34,325 nucleotides of DNA, taken from Stenotrophomonas sp. MYb238. Lineage in GTDB: Bacteria > Pseudomonadota > Gammaproteobacteria > Xanthomonadales > Xanthomonadaceae. The notes under the pieces are model-generated. The model made no database searches and was not told the DNA's origin. It was given only the letters and a program-made list of their open reading frames with translations. The position numbers were made by a program, and so were the translations under genes. The stretch is taken from contig NZ_WIDL01000034.1 of the NCBI RefSeq assembly GCF_009496535.1, positions 1-34,325 on the forward strand. The letters are read 5' to 3'. Position 1 is the stretch's first letter, and each line of letters opens with the position of its first letter. This document shows positions 6,830-14,807 of the stretch, piece after piece.

Positions 6830-9321
6830 GGCAGCAGGTCGAGGGCCTCGTCCGCCTCGTCGGCCGGCGCGGCGGCCGGCACCTGGTCGCAACGCGCGTC
6901 GGACAGCAGCGACAGCACCCGCAATGCCAGCGAACGCGGCGTCTCGCCCTGGCCTTCCTCCTGCGCGGCCAGCACCGGACCGACACAGGCCGGGCAGCCG
7001 GCGCTGCAGTCGCAGCGTTCCACCAGTTCCAGCGCGCGCTGCACCAGCTCGCCCTGGCGCAGCCACAGCGGCTCGCTGAGGCCGACGCCACCGGGGAAGT
7101 TGTCGTACAGGTATACGGTCGGCACGAAGCTCTGCATCAGTTCCACCGCGCCTTCGCCGCCCTCGTTGCCGCGCAGCTGGCCGCGGCCGGTCTGGTCGGC
7201 CACCGCGAACCAGGCGCCGTCGCCGCTGCCCACCGCCTTCTGCAGGTCGCGCGCGTCGGCCATCACCGCCACCGTGGCGACGATGTGCAGCGCATAGGCG
7301 GCGCCTAGGAAGCCGTCCAGCGCGTCCTGCTTCTGCGCGAACGCGCGCAGCAGCGTGGCCTGCGGCAGCTGCCACCACACCGCGGTGGTGTGCAGTTCCT
7401 GGTCGGGCAGGTTGACCGGGCCGTAGCCGATGTTCTCGTGGGTGTAGTAGCGGATCTTCTTGTAGCCGGCCACGCGCCGCACCACGTGCACCTCGCCGTG
7501 GTGCGCATCGCCCAGGCCGGCGCCGTTGCCGTCGAAGCGGTCCAGCACCTTGAGCTTGGTGAAGTCGATGCTGTCGGTGTAGTAGTCCACGTGGGTGCGG
7601 GTGACGTAGGCCTTGCGCCCGTCCCAGTCCAGCCGTTCCACCTGGTAGGGCGTGCTCTGCACCATGTGGATGGCGCCTTCGTACAGGGTCAGCGCGGCGG
7701 CCGAGTAATCGACCTCGGCGATGATCTGCTGCTTGCCGTCGCTGCGGTCCACCACCACGAAGTTGCCGTCGGCCACCGCGCGCAGGCTCACCGCGTTGGC
7801 CGGGTAGCTGTCGGCGATCCATTCCCAGCGGTCGCCTTCCTGGTGCACCACCCCGGTCTCGGCCAGCGCCTGCAGGAACACCCGCGGGTCGATCGGCCCG
7901 AACGGCTCGCCGCTCATGAACGGCAGCTCGAACGCGGCGCAGCGGATGTGGTCGAACAGGATCAGCGGCTGGTCCGGGGCGATGCGCGCGTGCTCGGGCG
8001 TGGCGTTGGCGAAGAAGTCCGGGTGCCGCACCACGTACTGGTCCAGCGGCTGGCTGCTGGCGACCATCACCCCCAGCGCGGCCTGCTGGCGGCGGCCGGC
8101 GCGGCCGAAGCGCTGCCACGTCGCCGCCACGCTGCCGGGGTAGCCGTTGAGCACCACCACGTCGAGCGCGCCGATGTCCACGCCCAGCTCCAGCGCCGAG
8201 GTGCTGACGATGCCGTCGATGGCGCCGGCGCGCATCGCGCGCTCGACCTCGCGCCGCTCGGTCGGCAGGTAGCCGCCGCGGTAGGCGCGGATGCGCGCCG
8301 GCTTGCGCGGGTCGTTGTCGAAGATGTCCTTCAGGTACTTGGTCAGCACCTCCACCATCAGCCGCGTCTGCGCGAACACCAGTGTCTTCAGGCCGGACTT
8401 GATCGCGATGCGGGCGATGCGGTTGGCCTGCGAGCGCGCCGAGGCGCGCAGGCCAAGGTCGGGATTGATGACCGGCGGGTTCCACAGCAGCACGTGCTTG
8501 GGCCCGCTGGGTGCGCCGGATTCGGTGATCGCATGCACCTGCTCCTCCACCAGCGCCTCGGCATGCGCGTGCGGGTTGCCGATGGTCGCCGAGCACAGGA
8601 TGAACTGCGGTTGCACGCCGTAGAACGCGCAGATGCGCTTGAGCCGGCGGATCACGTTGGTGACGTGGCTGCCGAACACGCCGCGGTAGGTGTGGATCTC
8701 GTCGATCACCACGTAGCGCAGGTTCTCGAAGAACTGCGCCCACTTGGTGTGGTGCGGCAGGATCGCCTGGTGCAGCATGTCCGGGTTGCTGACCACGATG
8801 TCGCCGTGCAGGCGGATCGCCTGGCGTGCGTCGCCCGGGGTGTCGCCGTCGAAGGTGAAGGCCTTCACGCCCAAGTCGCCGGCGCGGTTCAGTTCCAGCA
8901 GCTCGGCCACCTGGTCCTGCGCCAGCGCCTTGGTCGGGAACAGGTACAGCGCCTTGGCATTGCCCTGCATGGCCGCGCTCACCACCGGCAGCGTGTAGCA
9001 CAGCGACTTGCCCGAGGCGGTGGGGGTGACGATGGCCACGTGCTCGCCGCGTTGGGTGGCATTCCAGGCCTCGGCCTGGTGCGAGTACAGCTGCTCGATG
9101 CCGCGCGCCTTGAGCGCGGCCTTCAGCGCGTCGGGCACGTCGTCGGGGATCGGCGCGTAGCTGCCCTCGCGGCCGGGAATCGTGAAGCTGCCGGTGACGC
9201 GGTCGCCGTAGCGCCGGGCCAGCCGCTGGCCGAGCAGCGCGCCGTCGCGCGAGGGCAGGCCGTCGGTGGTCGCCAGCGCCCGTTCGCTGGCTTCGGTGCG
9301 GGGAGCGAGGGAAAACGCCAT
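6826..9321 (-). CDS. MrfA/YprA-like DEAD/DEAH-box helicase with C-terminal Zn-binding DUF1998 region
   Basis: The 831-residue superfamily 2 helicase shows 'LYSHQAEA' (Q-like motif, about 78-85), Walker A 'TPTASGKS' (99-106), DEIH (207-210), SAT (244-246), 'STSALELGVDIG' and the arginine finger 'RFGRAGRR'. The C terminus carries four cysteines in 'CDCSAGCPAC' (C770, C772, C776, C779), the zinc site typical of the MrfA/YprA group. With the overlapping exonuclease gene it forms a helicase-nuclease pair; in Bacillus this pair repairs mitomycin C damage, so a DNA-lesion role is inferred. I chose the ATG at 9321; a GTG at 9357 would add 12 residues. No clear Shine-Dalgarno is visible for either, and a 10-bp inverted repeat surrounds the ATG. 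Confidence 0.9.
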   Translation of the reverse strand: MAFSLAPRTEASERALATTDGLPSRDGALLGQRLARRYGDRVTGSFTIPGREGSYAPIPDDVPDALKAALKARGIEQLYSHQAEAWNATQRGEHVAIVTPTASGKSLCYTLPVVSAAMQGNAKALYLFPTKALAQDQVAELLELNRAGDLGVKAFTFDGDTPGDARQAIRLHGDIVVSNPDMLHQAILPHHTKWAQFFENLRYVVIDEIHTYRGVFGSHVTNVIRRLKRICAFYGVQPQFILCSATIGNPHAHAEALVEEQVHAITESGAPSGPKHVLLWNPPVINPDLGLRASARSQANRIARIAIKSGLKTLVFAQTRLMVEVLTKYLKDIFDNDPRKPARIRAYRGGYLPTERREVERAMRAGAIDGIVSTSALELGVDIGALDVVVLNGYPGSVAATWQRFGRAGRRQQAALGVMVASSQPLDQYVVRHPDFFANATPEHARIAPDQPLILFDHIRCAAFELPFMSGEPFGPIDPRVFLQALAETGVVHQEGDRWEWIADSYPANAVSLRAVADGNFVVVDRSDGKQQIIAEVDYSAAALTLYEGAIHMVQSTPYQVERLDWDGRKAYVTRTHVDYYTDSIDFTKLKVLDRFDGNGAGLGDAHHGEVHVVRRVAGYKKIRYYTHENIGYGPVNLPDQELHTTAVWWQLPQATLLRAFAQKQDALDGFLGAAYALHIVATVAVMADARDLQKAVGSGDGAWFAVADQTGRGQLRGNEGGEGAVELMQSFVPTVYLYDNFPGGVGLSEPLWLRQGELVQRALELVERCDCSAGCPACVGPVLAAQEEGQGETPRSLALRVLSLLSDARCDQVPAAAPADEADEALDLLP

Positions 9322-9351
9322 GCCGGTACTGCCGATAAAGGACCGGCATGG
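9318..9351 (-). promoter_or_regulatory. Inverted repeat enclosing the helicase start codon
   Basis: CCATGCCGGT (9318-9327) and ACCGGCATGG (9342-9351) are perfect 10-bp inverted arms with a 14-base spacer. The minus-strand ATG at 9321-9319 lies inside one arm, so an mRNA hairpin could hide the start codon, or the DNA could be an operator. Which of the two applies cannot be told from sequence. Confidence 0.45.
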
Positions 9352-9422
9352 AAGCACATCGCCGTCTCAGCCTGTGAGACCCGGTGCAGGCTGAACGACG
9401 GCCGCGCCCGCGAACGGAATCT

Positions 9423-9451
9423 GAAGGCGGCATCCGTATGCTGCCGCCTTC
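9423..9451 (+). promoter_or_regulatory. Leader hairpin upstream of the periplasmic-protein gene
   Basis: GAAGGCGGCA (9423-9432) pairs perfectly with TGCCGCCTTC (9442-9451) around a 9-base loop. It lies 23 bases before the GTG start at 9475 and just ahead of the AGGGG ribosome site (9462-9466). It may be a 5' leader structure, or a dispersed repeat. Confidence 0.4.
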
Positions 9452-9474
9452 GGAAACCGGCAGGGGCACGAACG

Positions 9475-9954
9475 GTGGCAAGGCGTTGGCGATACGCAAC
9501 GGTGGTGGCGGGCATGGTGCTGGCGGGCGTGGCGCAGGCGCAGCAGGCGCCGCCGCCGGTCGAGGATCCCGCGCCCGCCGTGGACGCCGCGCCGCCGCCT
9601 GCCGAAGGGGTGAGGACCCTGGAGGAAGTGCGCGCGCTCAAGCCCGAGGACGACCAGCCGCTGGACCTGTACCGCTTCCGCAATCCGGTGAAGGTCGAGT
9701 CCAACCGTTTCAGCCGCTCATGGAGCGAGCCGCCCACGCCCGAGCAAGTCAGCCTGAGCGGCGGCTACCTGATGATGGGCATCAACTACGGCCTGATGGC
9801 CGCGGCCAAGGGCCTGCACACGCTGACCGGCGGCCGCGACCAGATCCAGTCCGCCGTCGCCCGCCCGCCGCCGGAACTGAGCCAGGCGCAGCGCAGCCGC
9901 GCGCTGCGGTTCTGCGCCCAGCAGGAAGACTGCGCGGCGCCGCCCGGCAATTGA
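9475..9954 (+). CDS. Small exported protein of unknown function
   Basis: The 159-residue protein begins MARRWRYATVVAGMVLAGVAQA, a clear Sec signal peptide with cleavage after AQA, followed by a Pro/Ala-rich stretch. The mature part contains 'LDLYRFRNPVKVESNRFSRSW', 'GYLMMGINYGLMAAAKGLHTLTGG' (possibly amphipathic) and two cysteines near the end ('FCAQQEDC'). The GTG start is supported by AGGGG eight bases upstream. I do not recognise the family beyond similarity in style to hypothetical xanthomonad periplasmic proteins. It is divergent from the helicase operon and precedes the AI-2E transporter gene by about 120 bases. Confidence 0.7.
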   Translation: MARRWRYATVVAGMVLAGVAQAQQAPPPVEDPAPAVDAAPPPAEGVRTLEEVRALKPEDDQPLDLYRFRNPVKVESNRFSRSWSEPPTPEQVSLSGGYLMMGINYGLMAAAKGLHTLTGGRDQIQSAVARPPPELSQAQRSRALRFCAQQEDCAAPPGN

Positions 9955-10075
9955 GGGCGCGGCCGGAGCGACGGCCCGCTCCGTGCGGTTCCATCGTCCA
10001 TCGGCAAGCCGCGGATCGGCACGTCCGGCGGTACCGCGATCGCCTACCATGGCGCATCTTCGACGGACCGCCGCC

Positions 10076-11101
10076 GTGACCGACCTCCTTCCCCTGAAGT
10101 CAGCGACGCCGCCGTCGCGCATCGCCGCCTGGGTGCTGATGCTGCTGGGCATGTGGGTGGTGCTGGAGCTGGGGCTGGTGGTGACCCTGCTGTCCGGCCT
10201 GCTGGTGTTCCATCTCAGCCACGTGCTGGCCTCGACCGTCGAAGGCAGGCTGCCGCCGGGCCGCGCACGGGCGATCGCGGTGGTGGTGCTGTCGGTGGCG
10301 GTGGTCGGCCTGCTGAGCCTGGCGATCGTCGCGGTGGCCTCCTTCTTCCGCAACGAGACCGGTGGCCCGGACGCACTGCTGGCGCGGCTGATGGAGATCC
10401 TCAACACCTCCCGCCACCAGGTGCCGGCCTTGCTGCAGCCCTACATCCCCGAGGACATGCAGGCGCTGCGCACCGGGGTGAACGAATGGGTGGCCGAGCA
10501 CCGCCGCCAGCTCGGCGTCGCCGGCACCTCGGCGGTGCAGATCAGCGTGCGCGTGCTGATCGGCATGGTGCTGGGGGCGATGATCGCGCTGTACGACGAA
10601 CTGCCGCTGCCGCGGATGGGGCCGCTGGCGCGGGAACTGGTCGGCCGCACCAGCCGCCTGGCCACCGCGTTCCGCCAGGTGGTGTTCGCGCAGGTCAAGA
10701 TCTCGCTGCTCAACACCCTGTTCACGGCGATCTTCCTGCTCGGCGTGCTGCCGCTGCTGGGCATGCACCTGCCGCTGGCCAAGACCCTGGTGCTGATCAC
10801 CTTCCTCGCCGGCCTGCTGCCGGTGGTGGGCAACATCATCTCCAACACCGTGATCACCATCGTCGCGCTGTCGGTGTCGTTCTACGTCGCCGTGGCCGCG
10901 CTGCTGTTCCTGGTGGTGATCCACAAGCTGGAGTACTTCCTCAACGCGCGCATCGTCGGCGGCGAAATACGCGCCCACGCCTGGGAACTGCTGCTGGCGA
11001 TGCTGGTGATGGAGGCGGCGTTCGGCCTGTCCGGCCTGGTCGCCGCGCCGGTGTTCTACGCCTACGTCAAGCGCGAGCTGGTGGACCAGGGCTGGGTCTG
11101 A
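10076..11101 (+). CDS. AI-2E/PerM-family membrane transporter
   Basis: The 341-residue inner-membrane protein has paired hydrophobic helices at the N terminus ('AAWVLMLLGMWVVLELGLVVTLLSGLLVFHL'-like run, shown here in short form WVLMLLGMWVVLEL), a soluble central part ('NTSRHQVPALLQPYIPEDM'), and a C-terminal membrane cluster with 'ITFLAGLLPVVGNIISNT' and 'HKLEYFLNARIVGG'. The last two are signatures of the PerM/TqsA (AI-2E transporter) family, whose members export varied small molecules or ions; the substrate cannot be read from sequence. Start choice is uncertain: an ATG at 10049 would add nine residues but lacks a ribosome site; the GTG at 10076 has a weak GACGGA upstream. It converges with the DUF3667 gene 16 bases later. 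Confidence 0.85.
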   Translation: MTDLLPLKSATPPSRIAAWVLMLLGMWVVLELGLVVTLLSGLLVFHLSHVLASTVEGRLPPGRARAIAVVVLSVAVVGLLSLAIVAVASFFRNETGGPDALLARLMEILNTSRHQVPALLQPYIPEDMQALRTGVNEWVAEHRRQLGVAGTSAVQISVRVLIGMVLGAMIALYDELPLPRMGPLARELVGRTSRLATAFRQVVFAQVKISLLNTLFTAIFLLGVLPLLGMHLPLAKTLVLITFLAGLLPVVGNIISNTVITIVALSVSFYVAVAALLFLVVIHKLEYFLNARIVGGEIRAHAWELLLAMLVMEAAFGLSGLVAAPVFYAYVKRELVDQGWV

Positions 11102-11117
11102 GCGCGCGCCCGGCCGC

Positions 11118-12314
11118 TCAGGACGACACGCCCGCCAGCGCCGCGTACATCACCACCAGCACCACCAGCCAGAAGTAGATGCTGCCGATGAACAGGTAGC
11201 GCGGCAGGGTGACCCACCAGCGGCCGCCATACACGCGCTGCTGCATCCACAGCAGGTACACCGGCACCGACACCCACAGCAGCACGAGCGTGAGGTTGCC
11301 CAGCGCATTGACCACCAGGTTTCCCGCCGCATGGGTGATGCCCATCGTCAGGAAGGTGGACAGCAGCACCAGCATCAGCCACGCATGGCTGTACAGCGCC
11401 ACCACCAGGTGTTCCAGGTAACCGATGCCCCGGCCCAGGTAGGCCATCCGCAGCACCAGCGCGAAGATCGGCATCAGGAAGAACAGCGCACCGGGCAGCG
11501 CGGTGAGGATGGCCTGTACGTACAGGTCGGTCTTGCGGCCCATGCGCTGGACGTTGGCCTGGGCGTTGGCCAGGCGCCGGTTGAGCCAGTTGTTGAAGAA
11601 CTGCGGCATGCTGGAGAACACCACCGGGTTGGTGTCCGGGTCCCAGGGTTTGCCGTTGATGTCGTGGGCGAAGAAGGTGCCATACCCGTCCCCGCTGGCA
11701 CGGCCCGCTGCCTGCGCGGCGCGGTTCATGGCGGCGCTGGTGGTGCTCCGCGCCTGCTGCTCCAGTTCGGCCGTACGCTGCGCGGCGGCGGTGTTGACCG
11801 CGGCCATCGCCATCGCGAAGGCCGCGGCGGCGGTCGGCGAGCCACTTTGCTGTGCTTCGATCTGGGCCACCTGCGCGGCGCGCACCGTCTCCACTTCCTG
11901 CACGGTCCTGGCGCTGGCGAACAGCGCGTTGTCGCCGCCGCTCATGCGCATGTCATCGGCATGCACGGTCAGCTTGCCGACGAAGAAGGTGAACAGGGTG
12001 AGGATCACGAACAGCCGCAGCGGCTGCACATAGCCCACGCGGTGGCCCTTGAGGAAGTTGACCGCCACCCGGCCGGGTACCAGCAGGTCGCGCAGGGTGC
12101 GGAAGATGCGCCCGTCCAGGTGCCAGAACGACTCGAACACTTCCTCGATCGCATGGCCCACGTGCTTGAGCGGGTTGTGTGCCGACTGCCCGCAGGCATG
12201 GCAGTAGTGGCCATGCAGGGCGGTACTGCAGTTCTCGCAGGTGCCATGCGCATGCGCGGCTCGATCAACAGCAGCCTGTTGCTCGGTAACGGGCGAAACG
12301 TCGGTCTGGCTCAT
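11118..12314 (-). CDS. DUF3667 membrane protein with N-terminal zinc ribbon
   Basis: The 398-residue protein has a four-cysteine ribbon near the start (C26, C29, C38, C41 in 'CENCSTALHGHYCHACGQ'), then the conserved 'FESFWHLDGRIFRTLRDLLVPGR' box (about 60-82), and a first membrane helix (LRLFVILTLFTFFVG). The C-terminal third has about four further membrane helices. This arrangement defines DUF3667, a family without known function. Residues about 135-208 are an Ala/Gln/Glu-rich, mostly helical insert between the membrane segments. The start at 12314 gives the expected N terminus, though the ribosome site is weak. It appears monocistronic. Confidence 0.85.
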   Translation of the reverse strand: MSQTDVSPVTEQQAAVDRAAHAHGTCENCSTALHGHYCHACGQSAHNPLKHVGHAIEEVFESFWHLDGRIFRTLRDLLVPGRVAVNFLKGHRVGYVQPLRLFVILTLFTFFVGKLTVHADDMRMSGGDNALFASARTVQEVETVRAAQVAQIEAQQSGSPTAAAAFAMAMAAVNTAAAQRTAELEQQARSTTSAAMNRAAQAAGRASGDGYGTFFAHDINGKPWDPDTNPVVFSSMPQFFNNWLNRRLANAQANVQRMGRKTDLYVQAILTALPGALFFLMPIFALVLRMAYLGRGIGYLEHLVVALYSHAWLMLVLLSTFLTMGITHAAGNLVVNALGNLTLVLLWVSVPVYLLWMQQRVYGGRWWVTLPRYLFIGSIYFWLVVLVVMYAALAGVSS

Positions 12315-12464
12315 GTGGCTGAAGATGGCGGCTCACGGAAGCCGCATACGATAGCGGTGTTTGCCGATGTCGTTCAGCACTGATTTAGGCGTGGCGCGCC
12401 GAACCGCGATGCCCCGCTTGGCATGGAGGAGGAAGAGAGAGGGGGCTGGACGGAGCGGACTGGC

Positions 12465-12917
12465 TCAGCTACGCGGTCGCGGCTTCCGGTGCCAGAGCGC
12501 GTTGACGATCACCCAGCGGCCGTCGAAGCGGCCCATCTGCAGGTGATCGATGAACCACGGGCTTTCCAGCCGCACCGTGGCGATGTCCTCGTCCACCTGC
12601 AGCACCGTCACCGTGCGCTGCCATTGCTCGCGCGGGGTCTTCAACGCGCCCTCGCGGGTGAAGCGGATCAGCTCGTCCGAGGTCATCCGCCCCAGCCCGA
12701 GCGTCTCGTCGGGGTTGGCGACGACGTTGCGCTTGGCCAGGTCCGGGTGCAGCGCCCGCCTCACCCGCGCCGGGTCGCCCCCCAGCTGCCCGTCCATGTA
12801 GTCGTAGGCGGTGGCCTCGATGGACCGCAGCGTGGCCGCATCCGGCGGCGCCGCGCCGGCGCTGCCGGCAACCCACAGCATTCCCAGTACGAACAAACGC
12901 ATTGCGGCTGGCGGCAT
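12465..12917 (-). CDS. Exported NTF2-like (nuclear transport factor 2 family) protein
   Basis: The 150-residue protein starts MPPAAMRLFVLGMLWVAGSAGAA, a signal peptide. It continues with an alpha+beta cone-fold pattern: 'IEATAYDYMDGQLGGDPARVRRALHPDLAKR', 'VTVLQVDEDIATVRLES' and 'QMGRFDGRWVIVNALW'. This matches small NTF2-like/putative lumazine-binding proteins, which may bind or turn over small ligands. The specific role is unknown. GAGGAA stands six bases before the ATG at 12917, so I prefer this start to the ATG at 12902. It is divergent from the thymidylate kinase gene. Confidence 0.8.
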   Translation of the reverse strand: MPPAAMRLFVLGMLWVAGSAGAAPPDAATLRSIEATAYDYMDGQLGGDPARVRRALHPDLAKRNVVANPDETLGLGRMTSDELIRFTREGALKTPREQWQRTVTVLQVDEDIATVRLESPWFIDHLQMGRFDGRWVIVNALWHRKPRPRS

Positions 12918-13053
12918 GGCGGGTTCCTCGCGTGGTCATGGCAGTGTGCCGGCTGCCGCACCGGCCGCCATGGGCCGGTAGTCATCGGTGGCCCGATCGC
13001 CGGCAGGGCGGCCGAGGGTGGGTCCGCCGGACCGCTTGGGCTAAAGTACCGCG

Positions 13054-13707
13054 ATGACGAAAGAGCACATTCCCGGCGGCCTGTTGATCGCCATCGAGGG
13101 CATCGACGGTGCCGGCAAGTCCACGTTGGCGCGGGGGCTGGCCGACCTGCTGGAACAGGCCGGCGCCGAGGTGGTGCTGAGCAAGGAGCCGACCGACGGG
13201 CCGTGGGGCACGCGGCTGCGGGCCTCGGCGGCGACCGGCCGGCTGAGCCCGGAGGAAGAGGTGGACCTGCTGCTGCGCGACCGCCGCCAGCATGTCGAGG
13301 AACGGGTGGTGCCGGCGCTGGAGCGCGGCGAGGTGGTGATCCTGGACCGCTATTTCCCGTCGATGGTGGCCTACCAGGGCGCGGCCGGGCTGCCGGTGGA
13401 CGAACTGCTGGACCTCAACGCCTTCGCGCCGCGCCCGCACCTGCTGCTGCTGCTGGACCTGCCGCCGGCCACCGGGCTGGCGCGCATCCGCGCCCGCGGC
13501 GACGTGCCCAACCATTTCGAGACGGCGCAGAACCTGGAGCGCTGCCGGGCGATCTTCCAGCAGCTGGACCTGCCCGACAAACAGGTGATCGACGCCAGCC
13601 GGAACGAGGCCGAGGTATTGCAGGCCGCCCGTGCGGCCGTCGCCGCCGCGCTGGCCCGGCGCCCCGGCATGGACGCTGCCCCGCTGCTGCGGCGCCTCCA
13701 GGCGTAG
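13054..13707 (+). CDS. tmk: Thymidylate kinase (dTMP kinase), atypical sequence type
   Basis: The 217-residue protein has the P-loop GIDGAGKS (16-23), '[14 protein letters not shown]' (about 43-56), the DRY motif '[17 protein letters not shown]' (DRY 98-100) and a lid segment '[13 protein letters not shown]'. It phosphorylates dTMP to dTDP in the cytosol. The 'KEPTDGPWG' version differs from the 'REPGGT' loop of housekeeping gammaproteobacterial Tmk, usually found next to holB. So it may be a second kinase or a transferred variant (inference); another tmk may exist elsewhere. It is followed after three bases by rlmF and is probably co-transcribed. Confidence 0.88.
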   Translation: MTKEHIPGGLLIAIEGIDGAGKSTLARGLADLLEQAGAEVVLSKEPTDGPWGTRLRASAATGRLSPEEEVDLLLRDRRQHVEERVVPALERGEVVILDRYFPSMVAYQGAAGLPVDELLDLNAFAPRPHLLLLLDLPPATGLARIRARGDVPNHFETAQNLERCRAIFQQLDLPDKQVIDASRNEAEVLQAARAAVAAALARRPGMDAAPLLRRLQA

Positions 13708-13710
13708 TCC

Positions 13711-14718
13711 ATGGCGGCTGCTTCCGGCCGAACCCGCATGCCGTCGCCTCCCCAGCGCCCGACTCGTCAGCATCCTGCAGCGGCGACCGCCGCGCTGCAT
13801 CCGCGCAACCGCCACCAGGGCCGCTACGACCTGGACCGGCTGGTCGCGGTCCACCCGCCGTTGCGTGCTCATCTGGTCCGCACGCCCGGCGGTGGGCAGA
13901 GCATCGATTTCAGCGACCCGGTGGCGGTGCGCGAACTCAACCGCGCGCTGCTCGCCAGCGACTACGGCATCGCGCACTGGACGCTCCCCGACGGCTACCT
14001 GTGCCCACCCGTCCCGGGCCGCGCGGATTACCTGCATGGCCTGGCCGACCTGCTGGCGGCGGACAACCAGGGCGCGATTCCGCGCGGCCCCGCGGTGCGC
14101 GTGCTGGATATCGGCGTCGGCGCCAACTGCATCTATCCGCTGCTGGGACATGCCGAATACGGCTGGCGTTTCGTCGGCAGCGACATCGAACCGGCAGCGC
14201 TGCAGTGCGCCGGCGCCAATGTCCGCGCCAATGGACTGGAGCAGGCGATCGAACTGCGCCGGCAGCACGCGCGCGGCAGCCTGTTCGCCGGCGTGGTGCA
14301 GCCGCAGGACCGCTTCCACCTGACGCTGTGCAACCCGCCGTTCCACGCCTCGGCCAAGGAGGCCGCGCAGGGCAGCCAGCGCAAGCTGCGCAATCTCGGC
14401 GGCGACACCGCCGCGCCGCGCGGCAGGCCGCCGCCGTTGAACTTCGGCGGGCAGGCCAGCGAACTGTGGTGCACCGGCGGCGAGGCCTCGTTCCTGCGGC
14501 GGATGATCCGCGAGAGCGCGGCGGTGCAGGCGCAGGTGCTGTGGTTCAGTTCGCTGGTCGCCAAACGCGAGCATCTGGCCGATATCCACCGGCAACTGGC
14601 CAGGGCCGGTGTCGCCGAGGTGCGCGAGGTGCCGATGGCGCAAGGCAGCAAGCAGAGCCGCTTCGTCGCCTGGACCTTCCACGCGGCCGCGCAGAGGATG
14701 GGGTGGCAGGCGGGGTAG
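13711..14718 (+). CDS. rlmF: 23S rRNA (adenine(1618)-N6)-methyltransferase RlmF
   Basis: The 335-residue protein contains '[16 protein letters not shown]' (family N-terminal box, about 29-44), the SAM-binding '[16 protein letters not shown]' (131-146), 'FVGSDIEP' and the N6-adenine catalytic motif NPPFH (208-212). It also has the family-specific '[15 protein letters not shown]' and '[13 protein letters not shown]' boxes. It methylates A1618 of 23S rRNA. The start at 13711 lies three bases after the tmk stop; an ATG at 13738 would remove a poorly conserved N-terminal nine residues, and neither start has a strong ribosome site. Family assignment is firm. Confidence 0.92.
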   Translation: MAAASGRTRMPSPPQRPTRQHPAAATAALHPRNRHQGRYDLDRLVAVHPPLRAHLVRTPGGGQSIDFSDPVAVRELNRALLASDYGIAHWTLPDGYLCPPVPGRADYLHGLADLLAADNQGAIPRGPAVRVLDIGVGANCIYPLLGHAEYGWRFVGSDIEPAALQCAGANVRANGLEQAIELRRQHARGSLFAGVVQPQDRFHLTLCNPPFHASAKEAAQGSQRKLRNLGGDTAAPRGRPPPLNFGGQASELWCTGGEASFLRRMIRESAAVQAQVLWFSSLVAKREHLADIHRQLARAGVAEVREVPMAQGSKQSRFVAWTFHAAAQRMGWQAG

Positions 14719-14807
14719 GACGTGGCGCCATTGGAACATCCGTTGTCGCCGGGCCATGATGGCCTCGGGGAACAGGGAGCGTGAAGAAGATGCCGAGCGA
14801 GGCAGCC

